This document shows positions 18,981 to 26,359 of a DNA stretch of 64,000 bases, piece after piece; positions within the stretch are counted from its first letter, which is position 1, and the number at the start of each line of letters is the position of its first letter. The translations under genes were made by a program, and so were the position numbers. Under the pieces are notes generated by a model. The model was not told the DNA's origin. It saw nothing but the letters and a program-made list of their open reading frames with translations, and did no database searches. Origin of the DNA: DAIDKA01 sp963708865 (GTDB lineage: Bacteria; Pseudomonadota; Gammaproteobacteria; Steroidobacterales; Steroidobacteraceae); contig CAVPUC010000008.1 of assembly GCA_963708865.1 (NCBI GenBank), forward strand, positions 248,001-312,000, written 5' to 3'.

Positions 18981-19634
18981 ATGAGCGAACCTTCCGCCGA
19001 ATTCCTGGGCAATCCACTCCCCGCTGAGCCCTTGATGGTGGCCAGCGAGTGGCTGGCGGAGGCCTGGCGGCGGCGCCTGCAGCCCAATCCCAATGCCATG
19101 ACCCTGGCGACGGCCACACTGGAAGGCTGGCCCGCGGCGCGCATCGTGCTGTGCAAGGACGTGGTGGGCGTACCCGGCTATGTGGTGTTCTACACCAACT
19201 TCCAGTCACGCAAAGGCCTGGAACTGGCCACGAATCCCCGCGCGGCGGCTGTCATGCACTGGGATCACATGCACCGGCAGGTGCGGATCGAGGGGCTGGT
19301 GGAGCCTGCGCCGGCGGCCGACAGCGATGCTTACTTCGCCTCCCGCGCCCGCGAGAGCCGCATCGGCGCCTGGGCCAGCGCGCAAAGCCAGCCCGTCGCC
19401 AGCCGTGAGGCCCTGCTGGCCCAGGTGCACGAGGCGACCGAGCGCTTCGCCACGGGTGCCGTCGCCAGGCCCAGCTTCTGGGGCGGCTACCGGCTGTGGG
19501 CCGAAGTCGTCGAGCTGTGGGTGGCGGGACAGGCCCGCATCCACGATCGGGCGCGCTGGACCCGCACCCTCACGCGCGCGCCGGACGGCAACATGCACCC
19601 CGGCCCGTGGTCCGTCACCCGCTTGCAGCCTTGA
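18981..19634 (+). CDS. pdxH: Pyridoxamine/pyridoxine 5'-phosphate oxidase
   Basis: A 217-aa FMN enzyme that makes pyridoxal 5'-phosphate. Family blocks are present in order: NAMTLATATLEGWPAARIVLCKD, FYTNFQSRKGLELATNP, VRIEGLVEP, SRIGAWASAQSQPV, FWGGYRL, and the C-terminal HDRARWTR...WSVTRLQP. ATG at 18981 gives the normal length. Its stop overlaps the TTG start of the downstream ABC ATPase gene. Confidence 0.95.
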   Translation: MSEPSAEFLGNPLPAEPLMVASEWLAEAWRRRLQPNPNAMTLATATLEGWPAARIVLCKDVVGVPGYVVFYTNFQSRKGLELATNPRAAAVMHWDHMHRQVRIEGLVEPAPAADSDAYFASRARESRIGAWASAQSQPVASREALLAQVHEATERFATGAVARPSFWGGYRLWAEVVELWVAGQARIHDRARWTRTLTRAPDGNMHPGPWSVTRLQP

Positions 19635-20407
19635 ACCCCGCTGCCGGCTCGCTGCACGCGAGCGACCTAAGCGTCAGTGCCGGCAGCCGGCGCCTGGTGA
19701 TGGGCCTCACGGTGACCTTCGCACCGGGCGAGTTCGTGGCCATCCTCGGCCGCAACGGCTGTGGCAAATCCCTGACGCTGCATACCCTGGCGGGTCTGCG
19801 CCCGCCGCTGCGCGGTGAGGTCGAGCTCGAGGGCCAGCCGTTGACCCGGCTGTCCCGGCGGCGCATCGCACAGCGCATGGGTCTGCTCACTCAGGATCTG
19901 GAGGACGGCTTCGCCAGCAGCGTGCTGGAGTCGTTGCTGATTGGCCGGCATCCGCACCTGGCCTTGCTGGAGCGGGAAGGCCCGCAGGATCGGCTGCTGG
20001 CGCTGGCGGCGCTGGCCAAGGTGGGACTTTCGGGATTTGAACACCGCAGTCTCGAAACCCTCTCGGGCGGTGAGCAGCGGCGGTGCGCCATGGCCGCGCT
20101 GCTCACGCAGGATCCCCAGATCTTCCTGCTCGATGAGCCTTCCAATCATCTGGATCCGCAGCAGCAGCTGGCGGTGCTCGGGCTTTTCAAGGAGCAGGCC
20201 AACCGCGGCCGCACGGTCGTCGCCATCCTGCACGATCCCACCCTGGCCGCCCGCTTCGCGGACTCAGCGCTGCTGTTGTACGGGGATGGCAGCTGGCGCG
20301 CCGGCGCTGCCGCGCAAGTGCTCAACGCCCAGGCGTTGAGCCAGCTGTATCAGACACCGCTCACGGAAGTGGCGGTGGGCAGTCGGCGGGTATTCACCAG
20401 TCTTTAG
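19631..20407 (+). CDS. btuD: ABC transporter ATP-binding protein (BtuD/FecE-like)
   Basis: A 258-aa ATPase with Walker A GRNGCGKS, Q-loop LLTQD, signature LSGGEQRR, Walker B IFLLDEPSNHLD and switch His in ILHD. It resembles the FecCD-partner ATPases and probably pairs with the permease at 15653-16630, although they are not adjacent. No ATG or GTG precedes the conserved N-terminus (SLHASDLSVSAGSRRL). TTG at 19631, overlapping the pdxH stop as TTGA, is the likely translationally coupled start. Substrate assignment to B12 is from context. Confidence 0.82.
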   Translation: MNPAAGSLHASDLSVSAGSRRLVMGLTVTFAPGEFVAILGRNGCGKSLTLHTLAGLRPPLRGEVELEGQPLTRLSRRRIAQRMGLLTQDLEDGFASSVLESLLIGRHPHLALLEREGPQDRLLALAALAKVGLSGFEHRSLETLSGGEQRRCAMAALLTQDPQIFLLDEPSNHLDPQQQLAVLGLFKEQANRGRTVVAILHDPTLAARFADSALLLYGDGSWRAGAAAQVLNAQALSQLYQTPLTEVAVGSRRVFTSL

Positions 20408-21183
20408 TCCGGCCCCGACAGCGCCTGCTGGAGGCGCGCATGCAGGATGCCGTTGGTGGCGAGCACGCTGGTCGTGGAAAGGCCGACGGCGCCGCCATCC
20501 AGATCGGTGAACTGTCCACCGGCTTCGCGCACCAGCACCGTGAGGGCCGCGATATCGAGGATGTTCACATCCGATTCAATGACAACGTCCAACGATCCGC
20601 GTGCCAGCAGGTGGTAGTGCACGAAATCGCCGTAGCCGCGAATGCGGCTGATGCCGCCGATCAGATCGCCCAGCCGGCGCCAGCCGGCGGGTGAGCGCGC
20701 CAGGGTCTTGAGGTTCCCGGTCGACACAATGGTCTGTGCCAGCTGCGCGGTCCGGCTGACACGGATCGGCTTGCCGTTCAGAAACGCCCCGCTGCCGCGT
20801 TCCGCCCAGGCGACCTCCGCGTAGGCCGGCGCACTGGACACCCCCAGCACCAGCTCGCCGGCGCGCATGAGCGCGATCTGCGTGGAAAAGAACGGGCACT
20901 CGCGCACGAAGGATTTGGTGCCATCAATGGGATCCACCAGCCAGATACTTTCGGCTTCCAGGTTGTGCTGACCGGTCTCCTCGCCGTAAAAACCGTAGTG
21001 CGGGAAGCGCGCCTGCAGCACCTCGCGAATCGCCTGCTCGGCGCGCACATCCGCCTCGGTGACCGGTGACTGGTCCGCCTTGATGGTGATGCCGAGGTTG
21101 CGCTGATACAGCGAGCGGATGAGCACGGCAGCGGCCTGCGCGGCATCGATCGCGGCGGTAAGTTCGGTTGACTGAGTGGGCAT
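20404..21183 (-). CDS. hisN: Inositol-monophosphatase-family phosphatase (HisN-like)
   Basis: A 259-aa metal-dependent phosphatase of the FIG/IMPase superfamily. Metal-binding motifs are GFYGEETG and WLVDPIDGTKSFVRECP, with a second Asp site in DVNILDIAALTVLVREAGG. This form, with the IDGTKSF signature, most resembles HisN histidinol-phosphatases. CysQ-like or general IMPase activity cannot be excluded. It converges with the ABC ATPase gene, overlapping it by 4 bp. Confidence 0.8.
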   Translation of the reverse strand: MPTQSTELTAAIDAAQAAAVLIRSLYQRNLGITIKADQSPVTEADVRAEQAIREVLQARFPHYGFYGEETGQHNLEAESIWLVDPIDGTKSFVRECPFFSTQIALMRAGELVLGVSSAPAYAEVAWAERGSGAFLNGKPIRVSRTAQLAQTIVSTGNLKTLARSPAGWRRLGDLIGGISRIRGYGDFVHYHLLARGSLDVVIESDVNILDIAALTVLVREAGGQFTDLDGGAVGLSTTSVLATNGILHARLQQALSGPD

Positions 21184-21216
21184 GGGCAGTGGCGTCTCCA
21201 GACGCTATGCTGGGCC

Positions 21217-21775
21217 ATGGGCAATCGCTTAAGCAAGATCTACACCCGCACCGGCGATGACGGGAGCACCGGATTGGGGGACGGCAGCCGCACGCCGAAG
21301 GAATCGGCGCGCATCGAAGCCATCGGCGCCGTCGACGAACTGAACAGCACGGTCGGACTGGTGCTGGCGCGTGCCGGACCTGCCGGTGCCCGTGATCGGC
21401 GTGCTGCACGAAGTGCAGCACGACCTGTTCGACCTGGGCGGTGAACTGAGCATCCCGGGCCACACCATCCTCGGGCCCGCGCACATCACGCGCCTGGAGC
21501 AGGCACTGGATGGTTTCAATGATCAGCTGCCGGCGCTGCGCGAATTCATCCTGCCAAGCGGCGGCCCGGCGACCGCGGCCTGCCACCTGGCGCGCGCCAT
21601 CGCCCGGCGGGCCGAACGACGGGTGTGGACCCTGACCCGGACGGAGCCGGTCGCCGACGCCCTGCCGCAGTACCTGAACCGCCTGTCCGACCTGCTGTTT
21701 GTGCTGGCGCGCGTCCTGGTGCGCCATGAACGCGGCAGCGAGGTCCTATGGCGCCATGATCGCGGTCGCGGCTGA
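21217..21775 (+). pseudogene. pduO: PduO-type cob(I)alamin adenosyltransferase, frameshifted
   Basis: The enzyme transfers adenosyl from ATP to cob(I)alamin to make coenzyme B12. The N-terminal part carries the ATP loop KIYTRTGDDGSTGLGDGSR and EAIGAVDELNSTVGLVLA. The remaining family sequence continues in the next frame from about 21371: LPVPVIGVLHEVQHDLFDLGGELSIPG, LPSGGPATAACHLARAIARRAER and YLNRLSDLLFVLARVL. One extra base near 21365-21370 (GCGCGTGCC) accounts for the shift; corrected length is about 185 aa. The last 30 bp overlap the convergent ampD. This window encodes a B12-dependent ribonucleotide reductase, so loss would matter unless another adenosyltransferase exists. A sequence error is plausible. 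Confidence 0.85.
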
Positions 21776-22348
21776 CTGCGCCACCAGCGCGCGCAGCCGC
21801 GGCCAGTCGAATTTCGCGCCCGGATCGAGCTTGCGCCCCGGCGCGATGTCGCTGTGTCCCACGATGCGGCTCGCAGCAAGCGTTGCATAACAGGTCAGCA
21901 GTGCCCTGATCACGGCGGCGAGCGTGCCGTACTGCACCTCCTCAAAGCCGGTGTCATCGGTGCCTTCGAGTTCCAAGCCGACCGAGAAGTCATTGCAGGC
22001 TTGCCGACCCTGGTACTGCGAAAATCCCGCGTGCCAGGCGCGCGCGCCGAACGGGACGAACTGCACGGGGCTGCCGTCGCGCCGGATGAGCACATGCGCC
22101 GAGACCCGACCGGCCGGAATGGTCGCGAAGAACGGATGCGCGTCGACCGGCAGAGTGCCGGTGAACAGCCGCTCGATCCACGGTCCCCCGTACTCACCCG
22201 GCGGCAAACTGATGCTGTGGACGACGATCAGGTCCGGCACGCAGCCCGCGGGCCGGGCGTCGAAATGGGTGGACAGCACCTGCCGCGTGCGCACCAGCAG
22301 GCCCGTCGCCGGGTCGATCTGCAGGGGATGAGCGGGCGCCGTGTCCAT
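21746..22348 (-). CDS. ampD: 1,6-anhydro-N-acetylmuramyl-L-alanine amidase AmpD
   Basis: A 200-aa cytoplasmic zinc amidase of the amidase_2 fold that removes the stem peptide from anhydromuropeptides during wall recycling. Zinc ligands are seen in DLIVVHSISLPPGEYGG (His), in the ARAWHAGFSQYQGR His region and in GHSDIAPGRKLDPG (His and Asp). The extended N-terminus LQIDPATGLLVRTRQVLSTHFDARP is AmpD-typical. It lies tail-to-tail with the adenosyltransferase gene and divergent from bioA. Confidence 0.92.
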   Translation of the reverse strand: MDTAPAHPLQIDPATGLLVRTRQVLSTHFDARPAGCVPDLIVVHSISLPPGEYGGPWIERLFTGTLPVDAHPFFATIPAGRVSAHVLIRRDGSPVQFVPFGARAWHAGFSQYQGRQACNDFSVGLELEGTDDTGFEEVQYGTLAAVIRALLTCYATLAASRIVGHSDIAPGRKLDPGAKFDWPRLRALVAQSAATAIMAP

Positions 22349-22379
22349 GCGACCGGATCATGCCAAACTCTGCCTCCAA

Positions 22380-23762
22380 ATGCCGCAACCGCTGAATAAC
22401 CCCGGCGCCGCCGCCAATCTCCCCTGGAAGGCGCGCGATCTCGCGCACGTGTGGCACCCGTGCACCCAGATGCAGGATCACGAGTCGCTGGTGCCGATGA
22501 TTCCGATCCGCAGCGCGAGCGGCGTGTGGCTCACCGACTTCGCCGGTCAGCGCTACCTGGATGCGATCAGCTCCTGGTGGGTGAATCTGTTCGGGCACGC
22601 CAACCCGCGCATCAATGCGGCGCTGCGTGCACAGCTGGACAGTCTCGAGCACGTCATCCTGGCCGGCTTCACCCATGAGCCGGTGATTCGGCTCAGCGAG
22701 GCGCTCACGGCGCTCGCCCCGGCCGGATTGACCCGCTGCTTCTATGCGGACAATGGCTCCGCGGCCGTCGAAGTGGCCCTGAAGATGAGCTTCCACTACT
22801 GGCGCAACGCGGGCCATGCCGCCAAGCGGCATTTCGTCACGCTGGCGGGCAGCTACCACGGGGAGACCCTGGGCGCGCTCGCCGTGGGCAACGTCGAGCT
22901 CTACAAGAGCGTCTACCAGCCGTTGCTCATGGATGTCATCACGGTGCCCTCGCCCGATGCCTTCGACCGTGAGCCCGGAGTCAGCGAGGCGAATTGGGCG
23001 CGGCGGCAGTTCGCGCACCTGGAGCGCGTATTGTCGGAACGCGGAGCAGAAATCGCCGCCGTGATCATCGAACCGCTGGTGCAGTGCGCGGCCGGCATGC
23101 GCATGCATGACCCGCTGTACTTGAAGCTGCTGCGCGCGGCCTGCGACCGCTATCAGGTGCATCTCATCGCCGATGAAATCGCCGTGGGTTTCGGGCGCAC
23201 GGGCACGCTGTTCGCCTGCGAGCAGGCGGGCATCCGGCCGGATCTGATGTGCCTCTCGAAGGGCCTGACCGGCGGCTATCTGCCGCTGTCGGTGGTGCTG
23301 ACGACGGATGAGCTCTACGCGGCCTTCTACGATGAGTATGCAAAGCTCAACGCCTTCCTGCACTCCCACAGCTACACCGGCAATGCGTTGGGATGTGCGG
23401 CGGCGCTGGCCACGCTTGCGATCTTCCAACAGGACCCCGTCATCGAGCGCAACCGCGCCCTGGCGCAACGCTTCGCGCAGGCCGTGGCGCCGCTGGCCGA
23501 TCATCCGCACGTCGCCGAGGTGCGCCAGCGCGGCATGATCACCGCCATCGAAATGAGCCGCGACAAGCGCCGCCGCGAACCCTACCCGTGGCAGGAGCGG
23601 CGCGGCATGACGGTGTACCGGCATGCGCTGTCACGCGGCGTGCTGCTGCGGCCGATCGGCAATGTCATCTACTTCATGCCGCCGTACATCATCGAGCCTG
23701 AGCACATCGAGCTCATGGTGCAGGTCGCACGCGAGGGGCTGGACCTGGCGACATGCGGCTGA
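22380..23762 (+). CDS. bioA: Adenosylmethionine-8-amino-7-oxononanoate aminotransferase
   Basis: A 460-aa class III PLP aminotransferase that makes 7,8-diaminopelargonate for biotin. Signatures: VWHPCTQMQDHESLVPMIPI, SSWWVNLFGHANPRI, FYADNGSAAVEVALKMSFHYW, GSYHGETLGALAVG, LIADEIAVGFGRTGTLFACE and the PLP lysine in LSKGLTGGYLPLS near residue 294. ATG at 22380 (MPQPLNNPGA) is preferred. GTG 22341 and ATG 22347 are in-frame alternatives overlapping the ampD start. The last 10 bp overlap rsmE. Confidence 0.94.
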   Translation: MPQPLNNPGAAANLPWKARDLAHVWHPCTQMQDHESLVPMIPIRSASGVWLTDFAGQRYLDAISSWWVNLFGHANPRINAALRAQLDSLEHVILAGFTHEPVIRLSEALTALAPAGLTRCFYADNGSAAVEVALKMSFHYWRNAGHAAKRHFVTLAGSYHGETLGALAVGNVELYKSVYQPLLMDVITVPSPDAFDREPGVSEANWARRQFAHLERVLSERGAEIAAVIIEPLVQCAAGMRMHDPLYLKLLRAACDRYQVHLIADEIAVGFGRTGTLFACEQAGIRPDLMCLSKGLTGGYLPLSVVLTTDELYAAFYDEYAKLNAFLHSHSYTGNALGCAAALATLAIFQQDPVIERNRALAQRFAQAVAPLADHPHVAEVRQRGMITAIEMSRDKRRREPYPWQERRGMTVYRHALSRGVLLRPIGNVIYFMPPYIIEPEHIELMVQVAREGLDLATCG

Positions 23763-24481
23763 ACCGGGTCCATGTCGAGGTGCCGGTCGGCGGGCGCGTC
23801 CATGTGGAGCTGGACGGCACCGCCGCCAATCACATCACCCGCGTACTGCGACTGCGCGCCGGGGATTCGCTGATCCTGTTCGACAACGCGGGCGGCGAAT
23901 ACGCCGCCTCGGTGGTGGCGTTCGGGCGAAAGACGGTGCGCGTCGCGGTAGGCGAGTACCACCCGGTCAGCCGCGAGTCGCCGCTGCGGGTCACGCTGGT
24001 ACAGGGAATCTCGCGCGGCGAACGCATGGACGTGGTGGTGCAGAAGGCCACGGAGCTCGGCGTGTGGCGCATCGTCCCGGTGCTCACGGAGCGCACGGTC
24101 GTGCGGCTCAACGCCGCGCAGGCCGCCAACCGTCTGCGCCACTGGCGCGCCATTGCCATCGCCGCCTGCGAACAAAGCGGCCGCAATCAGCTGCCGGAAA
24201 TCATCGCGCCGATTCGGCTGCAGGAGTTCCTGGTATCGGACCTGCCCGATGGGCTGCGGCTGCTCCTCAATCCGGATGGCGGCCTGAAGGCCAAGGACCT
24301 GCCGGCGAGCGATGCCGCGACCTTGCTGATCGGGCCCGAGGGCGGCCTGTCCGATGCCGAGCGCACCGCGGCATCCGCCGCGCAATTCCAGCGGCTGTCA
24401 CTGGGTCCGCGCATTCTGCGCACCGAGACTGCGGCGCTCGCGGCACTCGCCGTCATCCAGCAGCAGCTCGGCGATCTATAA
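23753..24481 (+). CDS. rsmE: 16S rRNA (uracil-1498-N3)-methyltransferase
   Basis: A 242-aa SPOUT methyltransferase. The N-terminal PUA-like domain contains GTAANHITRVLRLRAGDSLILFDNAGGEY. The catalytic domain shows QGISRGERMDVVVQKATELGV, and the trefoil-knot SAM site shows LLIGPEGGLSDAE and LGPRILRTETAALAAL. It overlaps the end of bioA by 10 bp, so the two are probably translated from one message. Confidence 0.94.
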   Translation: MRLNRVHVEVPVGGRVHVELDGTAANHITRVLRLRAGDSLILFDNAGGEYAASVVAFGRKTVRVAVGEYHPVSRESPLRVTLVQGISRGERMDVVVQKATELGVWRIVPVLTERTVVRLNAAQAANRLRHWRAIAIAACEQSGRNQLPEIIAPIRLQEFLVSDLPDGLRLLLNPDGGLKAKDLPASDAATLLIGPEGGLSDAERTAASAAQFQRLSLGPRILRTETAALAALAVIQQQLGDL

Positions 24482-24815
24482 ATGCCGAGTGCGCGGCAGA
24501 CCGTCAGCGGAAGCCGCGACACTGCGACTGACGTGCATCCGGCCTAAAACGCCGGAAATCTCGGACGCGTACGGTCGCGATGCTGGTCTGCGCATTACGC
24601 ATTGAATACGTACTGTTCGAATTCGGCAGCGGCATCGTGGCTGCGTGAGGCCGCCGTCGATTCGCGAAGTGCGCCGCTGCAATCCCTCTAAGCAAAGCTT
24701 ATGCCGGTAAGCCAACACTGACAGTGCGACGCAGCGGCGAACGGCTTGGCGAGGATAAGGAGATCCGGCACTGTGATCGCTCGCGGAAATGGGCAGAACT
24801 GTCACGGGAAATATC
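24482..24815. other. Intergenic stretch without a supported gene
   Basis: About 330 bp between rsmE and a small secreted-protein gene. Open frames here are short and lack recognisable features. An AAGGAG near 24758 is followed by a GTG, but the resulting frame is out of phase with the downstream gene and looks random. I see no tRNA, terminator with a T-run, or riboswitch. Confidence 0.4.
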
Positions 24816-25118
24816 ATGAAGTCTTCATTTCGAAAAAATTTACTGAGCGCCATCTTGATAGTCGGCGCCGTAGTCCCGGCCTTGGCGCTGGCCGATGCGA
24901 CGACGGACAGTACGGATAAGGCAACCAGCTGCCAGCAGATGATGGATAAGTTAAAGCCGACGCTGGATGTGACCACGGATCCATCGAGGAAAGGCCTGGT
25001 GCAAAAGGAATACGACCAAGCAAAGATGGCCTTGGATAAGGGCAAGATGACGCTGTGTAAGCGACACATGCGTAAAGCCATGGATCTGATGGGTGCGCCG
25101 CCTAATACGGCGGGTTAA
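24816..25118 (+). CDS. Small secreted hypothetical protein with two cysteines
   Basis: A 100-aa protein with a clear signal peptide (MKSSFRKNLLSAILIVGAVVPALALA, cleavage likely after ALA). The mature part of about 74 residues is Lys/Met-rich with one Cys near each end (SCQQMMDKLKP and LCKRHMRKAMDLM) that could form a disulfide in the periplasm. It is predicted to be mostly helical. I do not recognise a family. ATG at 24816 is preferred over the in-frame ATG at 24789 because it gives a standard signal peptide. It stands alone, converging with the SDR gene. Confidence 0.65.
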   Translation: MKSSFRKNLLSAILIVGAVVPALALADATTDSTDKATSCQQMMDKLKPTLDVTTDPSRKGLVQKEYDQAKMALDKGKMTLCKRHMRKAMDLMGAPPNTAG

Positions 25119-25199
25119 GCCGCGACGCGCTGTGTTTGCTCTCGCCTCCCCGAGTAAGACCGCCTCGGCTGCATCAGCGGGGGCGGCTTTCCCGCGGGC

Positions 25200-25892
25200 T
25201 CACCAGGCAACGGTTCTTCCCAGATAATCAAGATAGTGCAGGCCCGCCCTGCCGCTCGCCGCGATCATCGTATCCGCAAGTCTCGGAATGCTCTCCTCGA
25301 TGCTCAGACGCGCCTGCGGGCCACCCATGGCGGTGCGCACCCACCCCGGTGCCATGAGCAGCAGCGTGCGCGCATCGCCAGCGTGGCGGGCCGCGAAGCT
25401 GCGCATGAACATGTTGAGCGCCGCCTTGCTGCTGCGATAGACCTCGTACTGGCCATTGGTGTTGTTCGTGACACTGCCCTGGCCCGAGGACATGACCCCG
25501 ATCGTGCCGTTCGGCAGCACCAGATGCTGCAGGGTCTCGATAGCACGCATGGGGCTCAGTGCGTTGGTGATCATGACGCGCATGAACTCATCGGTCGACA
25601 CATCGGCGACCGTCTCACGATCGTCGTTCTTGACGCCGGCGTTGACGAACAGCATGTCGAACTTTCGTAGCGTGAGGCGTGCTGCAAGCGCCGCCACCTC
25701 GTCCGGATGATTGATGTCGACCGCTGCGATTTCCAGCCGGCCACCTGCATCCTTCAGCAGCGCATGCAGCCCCGATGGGGCCGAGCCCCGCTCGGTGGCG
25801 GTAACGTGCCAGCCGCGCCTGAGGTACTCCGCGGCCAGCGCGAGACCCAGTCCGCGGGAGGCGCCAATGAGCAGCAGGTGCTGGATGTTCAG
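25200..25892 (-). CDS. Short-chain dehydrogenase/reductase
   Basis: About 230 aa of SDR fold. The nucleotide loop LLLIGASRGLGLALAAEYLRRGW, the LFVNAGV strand, the active-site region IGVMSSGQGSV with YEVYRSSKAALNMFMRSFA (YxxxK), and PGWVRTAMGG are all present. The N-terminal Rossmann part is open in frame but has no ATG, GTG or TTG before LLLIGAS. A CTG at 25892, overlapping the chpC stop as CTGA, is the likely start. Starting at GTG 25697 would delete the cofactor loop. Substrate unknown; it resembles CsgA-like SDRs. Confidence 0.78.
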   Translation of the reverse strand: MNIQHLLLIGASRGLGLALAAEYLRRGWHVTATERGSAPSGLHALLKDAGGRLEIAAVDINHPDEVAALAARLTLRKFDMLFVNAGVKNDDRETVADVSTDEFMRVMITNALSPMRAIETLQHLVLPNGTIGVMSSGQGSVTNNTNGQYEVYRSSKAALNMFMRSFAARHAGDARTLLLMAPGWVRTAMGGPQARLSIEESIPRLADTMIAASGRAGLHYLDYLGRTVAW

Positions 25893-26359
25893 GCCGCGCG
25901 AGTCTCTTCGGCGATCATGACTTCGAGCCGCTCGATGTCCGGCACCAGCGGTGCCTCGTTGAGCATGCGCACCTGGCAGATCACCGGCGTGCGCTCGCCG
26001 AACACCTTGGAATTATCGGGCCGCACGACATCCGAGCTGACCCGCACCAGTTGCGGGAAGCCCTGCGAGACGATGCCGAAGTAGCCGCCCTCAAGCTTGT
26101 CGCCGATGCAGTGGAAGATCACCACGCGACTGCGTCCGGCGGCGGCCGGAATGTTCTGACCGCAGGTGCCTTCAAAGGATACCAGCGGCACCTGGCGCCC
26201 ATTCCAGGTGATGGTGCCGATGTACCAGGGCGGTGCGCCGGTCATCTCGGTGGGCACCTGGAAGCCGATGACCTCGGCGATGCAGGCGCGCGGTACGATC
26301 AGCCGCGAGTCCACCAGCGGAATCAGCAGGCTGTAGATTTCATTGACGCGCTCAGCCAT
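25889..26359 (-). CDS. chpC: CheW-like chemosensory adaptor ChpC
   Basis: A 156-aa single CheW-domain protein (NEIYSLLIPLVDSRLIVPRACIAEVIGFQ; PLVSFEGTCGQN; SRVVIFHCIGDK). It overlaps the end of chpA by 8 bp, as the accessory adaptor ChpC does in the Pseudomonas Pil-Chp cluster. It would link extra receptors to ChpA signalling for twitching motility. ATG at 26359 (MAERVNEIYS) is chosen by domain boundary and coupling. Confidence 0.83.
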   Translation of the reverse strand: MAERVNEIYSLLIPLVDSRLIVPRACIAEVIGFQVPTEMTGAPPWYIGTITWNGRQVPLVSFEGTCGQNIPAAAGRSRVVIFHCIGDKLEGGYFGIVSQGFPQLVRVSSDVVRPDNSKVFGERTPVICQVRMLNEAPLVPDIERLEVMIAEETRAA

